This document shows positions 28,110 through 39,412 of a DNA stretch of 64,000 nucleotides, piece by piece. The DNA is from Alteromonas sp. a30 (GTDB lineage: Bacteria; Pseudomonadota; Gammaproteobacteria; Enterobacterales; Alteromonadaceae). Under the pieces are notes generated by a model. That model worked only from the letters and a program-made list of their open reading frames with translations. It was not told the DNA's origin and did not search any database. Every line of letters starts with the position of its first letter. The stretch's first letter is position 1. Location: positions 248,001-312,000 of the forward strand of contig NZ_JABEPE010000001.1 of NCBI RefSeq assembly GCF_026788005.1. Reading direction: 5' to 3'. Position numbers and translations under genes: made by a program.

Positions 28110-29648
28110 TTAACTCTTAATAGGGTATTGAGGGCGGCCGGGCTTACTCCAATCTACGTGATACTTTTTGCCAGGGGCCTTATCCACTCTTTCGAATGTG
28201 TGAGCACCAAAGAAATCCCTTTGTCCTTGCAATAAGTTAGCTGGCAAAGTCTCACTACGATAAGCATCATAATAATGCAAGGCAGAAGACATGGCAGAAA
28301 CCGGTACCCCAATTAAAACGGCATCTGCTATTGTCTTACGCCAATTTTGCTGATATTGACCTATTTGCTCCACGAAAAAAGGATCAAGCAATAAATTCGT
28401 TAACCCGTCGTTTTTCTCGTAAGCATTGGCAATAGACTGCAAAAACACCGCTCGGATGATACAACCTGCGCGCCAAATCTTCGCAATCCCGGCGAAATCT
28501 AACGACCACCCATGTTCTTTTGAAGCGATGTCCATTAGCTGAAAACCTTGTGCATAAGCACAGATTTTTGAGCAATATAAGGCATCCCTTAAAGCGATAA
28601 TAAAGGCTTGTTTATCAGCTTCGGAGATAAGTGTTGCTTCGGGCTTTTGCAACACCTTTGAAGCCGCAACACGCTCTTGTTTAAAGCTGGATAAGCTGCG
28701 CGCAAATACCGCTTGAGTGATACTCGTCGCTGGGCTACCAACGTCTAAAGCGCTTACGGCTGTCCAGCGCCCGGTGCCTTTTTGCCCAGCTCTATCCATA
28801 ATGACATCGACAAGTGGCTTCCCTGTTTCCGCATCATCTTCTTCTAATACTTCTGCACTGATTTCCATCAAGTAACTATTTAACAAACCCTGATTCCAAT
28901 CACGGAAAATAGCGGCAATTTCTTTTGGATTGAGGCTAAGCCCATCACGCAATAGATGATAGGCTTCGCAAATAAGCTGCATATCCGCATATTCAATGCC
29001 ATTGTGAACCATTTTTACAAAATGCCCTGCGCCAACTGGGCCAATGTAGGTTGCGCACGGCTCCCCTTCTTTTACTGGTTTACCCGGTTCATAAGACTCA
29101 ATGGGTTTGCCTGTTACCGGATCAACTTTAGCCGCAATTGCATAAAAGATAGGCTCTATACGTGTCCACGCATAAGGGTCGCCAGAAGGCATTAATGAAG
29201 GACCAAAACGCGCCCCGACTTCACCACCGGAAACGGCTGTGGAGAAAAAGATAAATTTACCGCGATATTGCTTTTCACGCTCTACGGAGTCTGTCCAAAG
29301 GCTATTGCCAGTGTCGATAACAATATCATCTGGCTCAATGCCTGCATCAATAAGGCGATGACAAACGTGGTCAACTGGCTCACCCGCTGGTACAGAAAGA
29401 ATGATTAAATGCGGCGTTTTTAGTCGCCCTAACAGTTCGGTATAAGAACGACAAGCAAACAAGCGAGGTTCACCCTTTCCGGTTTCCTCCTGATCTTGCT
29501 CAATTGCCGCAGCAACCTTGTCTGCATCCAAATCAAAACAGGCAATTTTATACCCATTATCGGCCAAGTTGAGTGCAATATTTTTACCCATTACACCCAG
29601 ACCGATAAAACCAATATCGCACAGAGTATTGTTAACCGTAGAACTCAT
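28110..29648 (-). CDS. gnd: 6-phosphogluconate dehydrogenase, decarboxylating
   Basis: Converts 6-phosphogluconate to ribulose 5-phosphate, CO2 and NADPH. The 512-residue protein has the Rossmann motif GFIGLGVMGKNIALNLADNGY, the substrate block GPVGAGHFVKMVHNGIEYADMQ, and AGQKGTGRWTAVSALDVG. It is slightly longer than E. coli Gnd (468), mostly at insertions around residues 190-205 and the C-terminus. It gives an oxidative pentose phosphate branch at 6-phosphogluconate in a genome that also has Edd. It is unlinked to zwf here. Confidence 0.95.
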   Translation of the reverse strand: MSSTVNNTLCDIGFIGLGVMGKNIALNLADNGYKIACFDLDADKVAAAIEQDQEETGKGEPRLFACRSYTELLGRLKTPHLIILSVPAGEPVDHVCHRLIDAGIEPDDIVIDTGNSLWTDSVEREKQYRGKFIFFSTAVSGGEVGARFGPSLMPSGDPYAWTRIEPIFYAIAAKVDPVTGKPIESYEPGKPVKEGEPCATYIGPVGAGHFVKMVHNGIEYADMQLICEAYHLLRDGLSLNPKEIAAIFRDWNQGLLNSYLMEISAEVLEEDDAETGKPLVDVIMDRAGQKGTGRWTAVSALDVGSPATSITQAVFARSLSSFKQERVAASKVLQKPEATLISEADKQAFIIALRDALYCSKICAYAQGFQLMDIASKEHGWSLDFAGIAKIWRAGCIIRAVFLQSIANAYEKNDGLTNLLLDPFFVEQIGQYQQNWRKTIADAVLIGVPVSAMSSALHYYDAYRSETLPANLLQGQRDFFGAHTFERVDKAPGKKYHVDWSKPGRPQYPIKS

Positions 29649-29840
29649 TTTTGATACCTTGACAATTGAGGTTGCTTAAATACTAGACTTACCGTCCGAT
29701 TGGGCACAAATTATAGCGTTTTTGTCGCGCAGATAACACCTTGATATATCCCCTTTAACTGTGCAATTTCGTTACTAATGAAGCAAATTCACCCTGACGT
29801 ATGGTCTTATTTACAAGACATTCTAGAATGGGAAAAAATT

Positions 29841-30629
29841 GTGAAATCTATCTCCTCTTACTTTAGCTTCTTCTTGTGTGTTTTCAGCGCACAAGTCATA
29901 GCTTCATCGGCACAAATGACTTCCGAAAATGCACCAACATTCTACGCCCAAAGCGGTCAAGACCGGGTTCAGATTATTGAACTTTTTAGCTCTGAAGGTT
30001 GCCATAGCTGCCCACCCGCTGACAAATGGCTATCCCAATACACTCATGATCCCGACTTGTGGCAAAAGTATGTACCACTAGCCTTTCACGTTGACTACTG
30101 GGATTATATAGGCTGGAAAGATAGATTCGCCAAACAGCGCTTCAGCCAACGCCAATATCAATATGAACGACGTGGCGCAACCGGCCAAGTTTATACGCCT
30201 CAATTTGTGGTTAATGGCAAAGAATGGCGAGGGTGGTTTCGTCATCGAATCGATAAATCCGTCACCCTACCCAAAGTCAAAGACACTCCGGGACAACTTA
30301 CCTTTAAGGTGAAAGAGCAGACAATATTCGCTGAATTCAATAAACCGAAGTCAGAATCCAACTATGTGGTTTTGCATGTGGCGCTGCTAGCCAGCGATAT
30401 TCGCAGCCATATTACCCGAGGCGAAAATAAGCGCAAAACACTGGAGCATGACTTTGTTGTACTGAACCATAAAAGCTATCGTGCTTTGGACAATGACCTC
30501 ACATTTGAAGGCTCAGCCCCGGATATTCCAAACATTGCTAAAGAAGCAGGTAAATTAGCGTGGGCAGCATGGATCGAAGAAAACGGCGTACCTGTACAAG
30601 CAACAGGTGGTTGGATTAACTCGCTTTAA
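29841..30629 (+). CDS. DUF1223 secreted protein
   Basis: A roughly 262-residue exported protein. A GTG at 29841 is preferred because a signal peptide starts there (about 1-22, ending IASSA); an in-frame ATG at 29778 would add 21 residues. The core matches DUF1223: IIELFSSEGCHSCPPADKWLS (thioredoxin-like with CHSC), HVDYWDYIGWKDRFA, QVYTPQFVVNG and a C-terminal beta-rich part. The CxxC and fold suggest a redox role, which is not proven. The stop overlaps glgX, on the other strand, by 14 bases. Confidence 0.82.
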   Translation: MKSISSYFSFFLCVFSAQVIASSAQMTSENAPTFYAQSGQDRVQIIELFSSEGCHSCPPADKWLSQYTHDPDLWQKYVPLAFHVDYWDYIGWKDRFAKQRFSQRQYQYERRGATGQVYTPQFVVNGKEWRGWFRHRIDKSVTLPKVKDTPGQLTFKVKEQTIFAEFNKPKSESNYVVLHVALLASDIRSHITRGENKRKTLEHDFVVLNHKSYRALDNDLTFEGSAPDIPNIAKEAGKLAWAAWIEENGVPVQATGGWINSL

Positions 30630-32724
30630 AAATCGCTAAACTACGATAGGCTTGCACAAAGTCATCCTTTACCAACAAGCTAGGTACTTCGCCTAGCTTC
30701 TGATAACGGGTATCAAGTTGCATTTGCCAAGTTTGGCCATCTTTTAACGATGGCATGTTGAATTTAACGTCATGGTCTGCGGCATTGAATAAAATAAACC
30801 AATGCTCCCCCACATCGTCATCACCTTCAAGTTGAACAGCAAATGCTTGGTTATCGTGATCATGCCAATCATCCTCAACCTTGTCCTTACCGTCAGGTCG
30901 AAGCCAGCACACCTGCTTAACATTACGCCCACTTAAATAGCTGTCATCACTTTGATTTAAATGACGAAGCAATTTACTGTGTTTTCGCAAATGAATAACA
31001 AAGGCACAAAACTCCAAGAAATCTTCCGATAACGCATCCAACTTCCAATTGTACCAACTTATTGGATTATCTTGACAGTAGGCATTGTTATTGCCCTGCT
31101 GACTTCGACTTAACTCATCTCCCCCCAAAAAATGCGGTATGCCTTGCGATAGCATTAATGTGGTAATGAGATTGCGCTTTTGTCGCTCTCGAGTCAGATT
31201 TATATCGTGATTTAATGTTTCGCCTTCTTCACCATAATTGAAAGACACATTATGACCGTGTCCATCACGATTGCCTTCAAGATTTGCTTCATTGTGCTTT
31301 TCGTTATAACTCACCAAATCATGCAAGGTAAAACCATCATGATAAGCAATGTAATTCACTGACGATTGCGGGTGCCTGTGGTTCTTCCAAAAAACATCTC
31401 TGGAACCCAGTAAACGGGTTGCAAATTCGCTGGTTAAGCCCTTATCACCACGCCAAAACCCTCGCACGTTGTCACGATATTTATCGTTACACTCTACCCA
31501 ATTACTGGGAAATTGCCCTAAACGATACCCACCAACGCCAATGTCCCAAGGCTCAGCAATGAGCTTAGCGGTATGCAATATAGGATCTTGTCGTAACGCT
31601 CTGAAAAAACCGGAGTCACTGGAAAACTCATAGGGATCACGACCTAAGCTGGCTGCTAAATCAAACCGAAACCCGTCTACCCCCATCTCTTGATACCAAT
31701 ACCGTAATGCATCTAATACCATTCGCATGGGATAATGATGTGCCGTGTTGACACTATTGCCGCACCCAGAATTATTGATTAGCCGCTGATATTGGCTTCC
31801 GCCGGACTCATTTCTTTCAAATAAATAAAATGCGCTGTTGTCGATTCCTCGAAACGACAAAATAGGACCGTCAGTACCGCCTTCAGCGGTGTGATTGAAA
31901 ACCACATCAAGGATAACCTCGATCCCTGCTTGATGGAAAGTCCTTACCATCGTTTTAAATTCAACGACCGCATCGTTAACGGCATAGCGCGGATCGGGCG
32001 AGAAAAAGTTAACAGGATTATAGCCCCAATAGTTGCACAACCCTTTATTAGCAATATAAGGCTCGGACATGAACGCCGAAACGGGTAAAAGCTGTACGGA
32101 AGTCACGCCGAGCGTCTTTAGGTGTTCTACCACTGGAGGATGACACAATCCTAAATACTTACCTTGAAGTTGAGGCGGCACTTGTGGATGCTGCTGAGTC
32201 ATCCCTTTTACGTGGACTTCATAAAGGATCACATCTTCGAGTGGGTAATCGGGCTTGGTGGTACCTTGCCAATCAAAATCATGATTAGTCACTACTGCTT
32301 TAGGCGACCAGTGTTCATTATTCGCATGATAAGCTTCCGCATCCCATTGATAGGGCTTACTTAAGGCTTTAGCGTAAGGGTCGAGCAACAGTTTGTTGGG
32401 TTCAAATCGGAACCCTAATTCGGGTAAATTCGGACCTGTCACACGATAGCCATATCGCGCCCCTTCTCGAACGCCCTTTATATGTGCATGCCAAACCTTA
32501 CCGGTTTTTTTCGGCAATGGTATTGCCTGTATTAACGTGTCTTCGGCGTCAAAGAGACACAGCTCAACCTTTTCGGCAAAAGGGCCGTGTAGTGCAAAGT
32601 TGCAACCGGTTGAGGTTAGAGTAGCGCCAAAAGGATAAGGTTTCCCTTCTGTCACGCTATAATCATGGGCGTCCTTACTTGAACTATCGCGTTTTGATGG
32701 TTGGCTTTTGGCGTACACAGACAC
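30616..32724 (-). CDS. glgX: glycogen debranching enzyme
   Basis: Cleaves alpha-1,6 branches of limit dextrin during glycogen breakdown. The 702-residue protein has an N-terminal CBM48 (about 25-120, YPFGATLTSTGCNFALHGPFAEKVELCLFD) and the GH13 barrel. Conserved regions include EVILDVVFNHTAEG, GFRFDLAASLGRD, LIAEPWDIG and NYIAYHDGFTLHDLVSY, then the debranching-specific NNAYCQDNPISWYNW. It is the last gene of malQ-glgB-glgX, 23 bases after glgB. Confidence 0.96.
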   Translation of the reverse strand: MSVYAKSQPSKRDSSSKDAHDYSVTEGKPYPFGATLTSTGCNFALHGPFAEKVELCLFDAEDTLIQAIPLPKKTGKVWHAHIKGVREGARYGYRVTGPNLPELGFRFEPNKLLLDPYAKALSKPYQWDAEAYHANNEHWSPKAVVTNHDFDWQGTTKPDYPLEDVILYEVHVKGMTQQHPQVPPQLQGKYLGLCHPPVVEHLKTLGVTSVQLLPVSAFMSEPYIANKGLCNYWGYNPVNFFSPDPRYAVNDAVVEFKTMVRTFHQAGIEVILDVVFNHTAEGGTDGPILSFRGIDNSAFYLFERNESGGSQYQRLINNSGCGNSVNTAHHYPMRMVLDALRYWYQEMGVDGFRFDLAASLGRDPYEFSSDSGFFRALRQDPILHTAKLIAEPWDIGVGGYRLGQFPSNWVECNDKYRDNVRGFWRGDKGLTSEFATRLLGSRDVFWKNHRHPQSSVNYIAYHDGFTLHDLVSYNEKHNEANLEGNRDGHGHNVSFNYGEEGETLNHDINLTRERQKRNLITTLMLSQGIPHFLGGDELSRSQQGNNNAYCQDNPISWYNWKLDALSEDFLEFCAFVIHLRKHSKLLRHLNQSDDSYLSGRNVKQVCWLRPDGKDKVEDDWHDHDNQAFAVQLEGDDDVGEHWFILFNAADHDVKFNMPSLKDGQTWQMQLDTRYQKLGEVPSLLVKDDFVQAYRSLAIFKAS

Positions 32725-32747
32725 GTCCTAAAGAAGTAAGCAATTGG

Positions 32748-34931
32748 TTAAGCATCAATGACCAAGTATAAGGTCGCCAAAGGTGGCAAATTAAGCACAA
32801 TTGACCGAGGTTTGTCATTCCACATAATTTCTTCAGTGGCTAAATTCACATGAGTTTCAAACCCACTGCCCCATAAAGAAACATCGTCAGTATTCACAAT
32901 AATTTTGTATTTCCCGGCTTTATGCACACCAATACGATAGTTTTCGCGAGGCACCGGTGTAAAATTACTGATCACAACCACATGCTCGGCATCATCAACT
33001 GAGCGTCGTAAAAACGATAGTACGCTTTGTTCTGAATTTTGATTGTCAATCCATTCAAATCCACTTGGGTCACTGTCTAATTGGTGCAATGCTGGATAGT
33101 CACGGTATACACCATTAAGGACTTGATACGTTTGCTGTATACCTTGGTGTTTTTCGAACTCCAATAAGTGCCAGCTCAAAGAAGATGAATGATTCCATTC
33201 TTCACTCTGTCCAAACTCATTTCCCATGAAATTGAGCTTTTTCCCCGGATGCGCGTACATAAAAGCGGCATAACATCTTAAGTTGGCTGCCTGTTGCCAT
33301 TCATCACCGGGCATTTTGCGAATTAACGACCCTTTCCCATGCACAACTTCATCATGAGAAATGGGGAGGACAAAGTTCTCATCGAATGCATAAATTAAGC
33401 TAAATGTGATTTCGTTATGATGATAATGACGATATGCAGGATCTTTAGAGATGAAATGCAAAGAATCATGCATCCATCCCATATTCCATTTGAACCCGAA
33501 ACCTAATCCACCTTCATGCACCGGTCGAGAAACCTTAGGAAATGCAGTGGATTCCTCCGCAATAGTAAATGCTTTGGGAAACTTGTCATAAACTTCGCGG
33601 TTCATCCATTGTAATAAACTAATGGCTTCGTAGTTGCGATTCCCACCATCTACATTGGGTATCCATTCACCCTCTTTTCGGGAATAGTCTAGATATAACA
33701 TGGACGCCACGGCATCAACGCGCAATCCATCAATATGAAATTTATCTAACCAATATAACGCGTTCGCCACTAAAAATTGACGCACCTCGTTTTTACCGTA
33801 ATCGTAAATGCAAGAATTCCAATCAGGGTGCCACCCTTTACGCGGATCTTCATATTCATACACGCAAGAACCATCAAAACGAGCCAAACCATGTGGATCT
33901 TCTGGAAAATGCGCGGGCACCCAATCCATGATCACGCCAATGCCATTTTGGTGGCATTGATCAACAAAAAACTTGAAATCGTCTGGTGAGCCAAAACGAC
34001 TTGTTGGCGCAAACAACCCTATCGGTTGATATCCCCAAGAGCCATCAAATGGATGCTCGGTTACAGGTAATAACTCGATATGGGTATATCCCATCCCTTT
34101 CACATAGGGAATTAACGTATCGGCTAATTCATGGTAATTTAATGGCTCACCTTTTCCGCCTACCATCTTTTGCCGCCACGACCCTAAATGCACTTCATAA
34201 ATGCTCATCGGACTTTGATATAAATTTTCTGCATCACGCTGCATCCAATCCATATCTTCCCATTCATACCTTGTGTGATCATAAACTTCAGAGGCATGAG
34301 ACGGGTATTGGTCAGCATAAAAGCCAACGGGATCCGCTTTATGTGGCAACGCATGACCTTGGTTGTCTTTTATCTGATATTTGTACTTCGCAGAGGCACG
34401 TACACCGGGAATAAACAGCACCCAGTAACCCATATCGGTTTTTTGCATGGGATGACGGACTCCGTCCCACCAATTAAAGTCTCCCACCACAGAAACAGCA
34501 GACGCATTGGGTGCGTAAACGGCAAACCGTACCCCAGCCACATCTCGCCCATCTGCATGCACGGTTGTAAGTTGTGCACCTAATTGCTGATATATATTCT
34601 CTGGATGATGATCAACAAAATGCACCGCATGATACGCATGTTCCTGAAACTGATAAGGATCAAGATAACGAAACTCGCCGTCTTTTGTTTTGACTTTCAG
34701 TTCATAAATACCGTCTAGATCACCTTCGTTGACCGCCAACTGAAACAGTGGTGTATCGCGCCTTTGCTGCATTTCGCCAATACTGGAGCCATTTGGATAT
34801 GAAATAAGGGTTACTTTCTCAGCTCCCGGAACAATTACTCGCACCACCTGCTGCCCACCATCATGATGTACACCTAAATATTGAAAAGGATGGGAGCACT
34901 CTGCTTTTAGTAACTTTTGATCTAGCTGCAT
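32748..34931 (-). CDS. glgB: 1,4-alpha-glucan branching enzyme
   Basis: Makes alpha-1,6 branches in glycogen. The 727-residue length matches E. coli GlgB with two N-terminal beta domains (about 1-110 and CBM48 at about 125-225, VRFAVYAPNASAVSVVGDFNWWDG). The GH13 active-site regions are GVIMDWVPAHFP, GLRVDAVASMLYLDYSR, TIAEESTAFP and LPISHDEVVHGKGSL. It lies 25 bases after malQ. No glgA, glgC or glgP is in the window. Confidence 0.97.
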   Translation of the reverse strand: MQLDQKLLKAECSHPFQYLGVHHDGGQQVVRVIVPGAEKVTLISYPNGSSIGEMQQRRDTPLFQLAVNEGDLDGIYELKVKTKDGEFRYLDPYQFQEHAYHAVHFVDHHPENIYQQLGAQLTTVHADGRDVAGVRFAVYAPNASAVSVVGDFNWWDGVRHPMQKTDMGYWVLFIPGVRASAKYKYQIKDNQGHALPHKADPVGFYADQYPSHASEVYDHTRYEWEDMDWMQRDAENLYQSPMSIYEVHLGSWRQKMVGGKGEPLNYHELADTLIPYVKGMGYTHIELLPVTEHPFDGSWGYQPIGLFAPTSRFGSPDDFKFFVDQCHQNGIGVIMDWVPAHFPEDPHGLARFDGSCVYEYEDPRKGWHPDWNSCIYDYGKNEVRQFLVANALYWLDKFHIDGLRVDAVASMLYLDYSRKEGEWIPNVDGGNRNYEAISLLQWMNREVYDKFPKAFTIAEESTAFPKVSRPVHEGGLGFGFKWNMGWMHDSLHFISKDPAYRHYHHNEITFSLIYAFDENFVLPISHDEVVHGKGSLIRKMPGDEWQQAANLRCYAAFMYAHPGKKLNFMGNEFGQSEEWNHSSSLSWHLLEFEKHQGIQQTYQVLNGVYRDYPALHQLDSDPSGFEWIDNQNSEQSVLSFLRRSVDDAEHVVVISNFTPVPRENYRIGVHKAGKYKIIVNTDDVSLWGSGFETHVNLATEEIMWNDKPRSIVLNLPPLATLYLVIDA

Positions 34932-34956
34932 TCTTTACCTTTATCTAACTATCACA

Positions 34957-37167
34957 CTAAGACTGTTTGGGCTTTGACACACTGTTTCTAGCCTCAGTTA
35001 ATCCTAACGCAAGATTGTTGAGTGTTGGATCAGTAAAAATCTGCTCCAGATTACGGGTCAGCTTACGTTTCCAGTTAGGGTATTCACTGGAAGTTCCCGG
35101 AATATTAACTGGCTTATCCATTTCTAACCAATCCTCTAATTGCAATGACAACAACGCACTTGAACCTTTCGCCATATGATATTGCATACCGTGATTTAGC
35201 TGTTTATGCATAGCCATACCTTCGGCGCTTCTATCGGTCCACTCGGGAATCGCACCATGCCCATGTAACGTGTCCAAAATGCGCTGTTTGTTTTCGTGTC
35301 GGCTGTGATATAAATTTTCAAGCACTTCTGCACTTGGATATAAATTTAGTTCATTTCCGAGTTCTAAGTCTAAACAATGCCAATACCCCGTTAGCGTTGG
35401 CATATCATGAGTTGTTAGTGTAGACATAGATTGTTCTGGGTAATGGCTCGGCGAGTAAAAACCGCCATCTTCGGCTTGCTCAAAAAAGAACACTCGATAG
35501 GAATGGATGCCGTTTTCACGCAACATAGTAACGATTTCATCTGGCACCGTACCTAAATCTTCGCCAATCACTAAGCTCTGATGTCGGTGACTTTCTAACG
35601 CTAAAATCGCTAATAAATCATTAACCGGATAATACACATAACCGCCCTTATCCGCTTTTTCCCCTTTTGGCACCCACCATAAACGCAATAATGCCATTAC
35701 GTGATCGATTCTAAGAGCTCCACTGGATTGCATATTCGCGCTGAATAAATCGACAATTGGCTGGTAAGCCTGCTGGTAAAGCTCTTGAGGGTCCATTGGT
35801 GGCAACCCCCAGTTTTGACCAAGCGGCCCAAGTACATCAGGAGGCGCACCAACACTCGCGTCGGTAACATATAAACTGCGATTTCCCCAAATCTCGGCAC
35901 TGCCTTCACTAACACCCACCGCCAAATCACGATAAATACCGATTTGCATACCTGCATCTTGCGCCGCTTGATTCGCCTGCTCTAGCTGCAATGCGGCTTG
36001 CCACTGCAAAAACATGAAAAAGGTAACGCGCGATGCGTTGTTCTTTCTGAATTTAACAACCGCTGGATTTTGGAATTCATTGTATTCTTTCGGGAAAACC
36101 GGCCAGCCCCATGCAGGCTTACCTTCTTTTGTTAGGCTTTCTTGGATAGCATCAAAGGTGGCTAACATTTCTAGGCTCTCGCCGCCTTCCTCTATAAAGG
36201 CAGTAAAAGCTTTGTTTTGTTCCGTTTTTTGATTAACCAGCGTTTCGTATTGAACTTCAAAAATGGCGTTTAATGCTTGCAACTTAAGACGCGTTACCGC
36301 TTCGTAATCAACATAATCAATTTCTCGTGCATGGTTCAGCGTGGCTTGAAACTCATGAGAATTTACTATTTTTTGTACCGATTCATGTTCAAAACCCGCA
36401 ATTGCGGTAACATCGATATAAATGAAGTTAAGCCAACGGCGAGATGATGGTGAATAAGGGCTACACCCATTAGGATTGGCGGGATATAACGCATGAACTG
36501 GATTTAAACCAACAAATTGAGCACCTTGACGCCCCGCTTGTCCGAGCAAATAACTGAGATCGGTAAAGTCACCCACTCCCCAATTTCGCTCACTACGTAA
36601 GCAATAGAGTTGAACACTCAATCCCCATACTTTTTTGCCGTTATCAATGTCGTCTGGAATGTAGCAACGTTGAGGCGCGATAATCCAACGCATCTGAGCC
36701 AATGTGTCGCCATCATCAGCATTGAGTACCACCTGATGATAACCAAGTGGCATGGTTTCTTTGATTTGCACCACGTATTCTTGAAATTCAATGTCGTCTA
36801 TATCAACCGAATTGATGAGTTCACCGTCAGACGGCACAAAGTTGACTGAATGTGTTTTGCCTTGCTCGGTCGTAATCACAAAACTGAATGCATCGTTGAC
36901 CAATTCTATAGGGAGCCTTACAGGAATAATAAGGGCTTCATGTTCACGGTTAACTTGAACCGGATTAAGTGGAGACATCCAACTTTTATCAATGTCATCT
37001 GATATACGTTTTTCTAACGCTTCTTCGTTCTCAACATCATAACCCATCGCACCTAACAGCATTGATTTTGTGTCATCGCTAATTTGCACCGCATCGCCCC
37101 ATGCATCGACATAGTTCGATTCAATGCCACGTAACTCAACTAGCTTTTCAATTAAGGAGTTAGTCAT
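34957..37167 (-). CDS. malQ: 4-alpha-glucanotransferase (amylomaltase)
   Basis: Transfers maltodextrin segments in maltose and glycogen metabolism. The 736-residue protein is the long E. coli-like MalQ type with an N-terminal beta-rich extension (about 1-170). The GH77 core follows: WGLSVQLYCLRSERNWGVGDFTDL, GLNPVHALYP, SPYSPSSRRWLNFIYIDV, the nucleophile region GALRIDHVMALLRLWW, and IGEDLGTVP with TTHDMPTLTGYW. It is first in the malQ-glgB-glgX operon; a promoter must lie in 37168-37428. Confidence 0.95.
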   Translation of the reverse strand: MTNSLIEKLVELRGIESNYVDAWGDAVQISDDTKSMLLGAMGYDVENEEALEKRISDDIDKSWMSPLNPVQVNREHEALIIPVRLPIELVNDAFSFVITTEQGKTHSVNFVPSDGELINSVDIDDIEFQEYVVQIKETMPLGYHQVVLNADDGDTLAQMRWIIAPQRCYIPDDIDNGKKVWGLSVQLYCLRSERNWGVGDFTDLSYLLGQAGRQGAQFVGLNPVHALYPANPNGCSPYSPSSRRWLNFIYIDVTAIAGFEHESVQKIVNSHEFQATLNHAREIDYVDYEAVTRLKLQALNAIFEVQYETLVNQKTEQNKAFTAFIEEGGESLEMLATFDAIQESLTKEGKPAWGWPVFPKEYNEFQNPAVVKFRKNNASRVTFFMFLQWQAALQLEQANQAAQDAGMQIGIYRDLAVGVSEGSAEIWGNRSLYVTDASVGAPPDVLGPLGQNWGLPPMDPQELYQQAYQPIVDLFSANMQSSGALRIDHVMALLRLWWVPKGEKADKGGYVYYPVNDLLAILALESHRHQSLVIGEDLGTVPDEIVTMLRENGIHSYRVFFFEQAEDGGFYSPSHYPEQSMSTLTTHDMPTLTGYWHCLDLELGNELNLYPSAEVLENLYHSRHENKQRILDTLHGHGAIPEWTDRSAEGMAMHKQLNHGMQYHMAKGSSALLSLQLEDWLEMDKPVNIPGTSSEYPNWKRKLTRNLEQIFTDPTLNNLALGLTEARNSVSKPKQS

Positions 37168-37383
37168 TTGCTTTTTTAATTCCTGTAAGCGTGTCTTAAT
37201 CGTTTAACTTTTTGAAGACTCTTAACCCACTTAATATGAGTTGTTTATTGGGATATTTTAAGAGTCAGCGTTCGAACCCCTAACGATATTAGAAAACAGC
37301 AAATTTTGCACGAAGGAAATTTGTAATTTTGCAACATTTTGACGGATTGTTTTGCCTTTTCCGACGGAATGATCCATAATTTT

Positions 37384-37398
37384 TGTAATTTTATTTCA
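37384..37398. promoter_or_regulatory. possible HexR site before gapA
   Basis: TGTAATTTTATTTCA lies 31-45 bases before the gapA start. It resembles the HexR consensus TGTAATTAAATTACA with three mismatches, one of them in a half-site. HexR is known in Shewanella and relatives to control gapA and the zwf-edd-eda genes in response to KDPG. The region is AT-rich, so a chance match cannot be excluded. Confidence 0.35.
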
Positions 37399-37401
37399 TA
37401 A

Positions 37402-38424
<1,023 letters not shown>

Positions 38425-38439
38425 TATTCTCTTCGCGAT

Positions 38440-38466
38440 AAGGCGGCGCTTAAGCCGCCTTTTTTA
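38440..38466 (+). terminator. intrinsic terminator after gapA
   Basis: AAGGCGGC pairs with GCCGCCTT around a 6-base loop and is followed by a T-run (38460-38465). It lies 15-40 bases after the gapA stop. Confidence 0.92.
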
Positions 38467-38500
38467 TGTCTGCCATTTCATCTCTTTTTATGAGGTCGCC

Positions 38501-39346
38501 ATGCAATTACCGGCATCAGTTACCATTGAAAAGCAAAACGACAATACCATCTTCGTTATTGATAACGAACTTGCTAGCGCCAAAATTTCACTTTTCGGCG
38601 CACAGGTATTTAGCTTTATTCCCAAAGAAGACGACATCGAACGGTTGTGGCTTAGCCCGTTAACCAAAGTGGACGCCACCGAAACCATTCGCGGCGGCAC
38701 CCCCGTTTGTTGGCCTTGGTTTGCAAGCCAATATCCGAATAATGATACCTCTCTTCCTATGCATGGTTTTGCCCGCTCTCAGAAATGGGAGTTAATCAGC
38801 GCCAAGGATGTCGATTCACATACATTGCTCATTTTTAATTGCCCAACAACCTCAGGCAAAGGCTTCCCTCACCAAGCTGAATTGCAATTAGAGGTATTAG
38901 TTGGCGCACAACTGCGCATGACACTTATCACCAAAAATACAGGCAACGAAGCCTTTGAATTTACTGGCGCGTTACACACCTATTTTGCTGTTGACGACAT
39001 TAATCGAATTGAAATTATCGGGGTTGATGGCGAATACAAGGATAAAAATCGTGACATGGCTTGGTTTAATGCACCAGAGACCTACCGGATACAAGGACCG
39101 AATGACTGCATTCATTTCAGCCAAAATGCCCGATTACTGATTGACCAAAGTACAGGAAATGCCATTTCTGTGAACGCCGCAGGCCATGACAGTATCGTGA
39201 TTTGGAACCCTTGGAAAGGCGCGAAAGATATCGCAAACATACCAGACGACGGCTATTTACGCTTTCTTTGCATCGAGTCTGCAGTCACGAAAGGTATTAC
39301 TTTGCAACCAAAAAATTCGCATTCCCTAGTACAAAACATTGGTTAA
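38501..39346 (+). CDS. D-hexose-6-phosphate mutarotase (YeaD-like)
   Basis: Interconverts alpha and beta anomers of glucose 6-phosphate. The 281-residue protein is an aldose-1-epimerase-fold YeaD homologue: IRGGTPVCWPWFASQYPNNDTSLPMHGFARSQKWEL, GALHTYFAVDDINRIEI and VIWNPWKGAKDIANIPDDGYLRFLCIESA. It sits between gapA and a LacI gene, in keeping with a sugar-phosphate role. It may be co-regulated with either but has its own ribosome binding site. Confidence 0.93.
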   Translation: MQLPASVTIEKQNDNTIFVIDNELASAKISLFGAQVFSFIPKEDDIERLWLSPLTKVDATETIRGGTPVCWPWFASQYPNNDTSLPMHGFARSQKWELISAKDVDSHTLLIFNCPTTSGKGFPHQAELQLEVLVGAQLRMTLITKNTGNEAFEFTGALHTYFAVDDINRIEIIGVDGEYKDKNRDMAWFNAPETYRIQGPNDCIHFSQNARLLIDQSTGNAISVNAAGHDSIVIWNPWKGAKDIANIPDDGYLRFLCIESAVTKGITLQPKNSHSLVQNIG

Positions 39347-39412
39347 ACCTAAAAAAGTCGTAAAATAGCCATCGGATTAGAACATTTATACTAAATTTCT
39401 GGATGAAAACCG

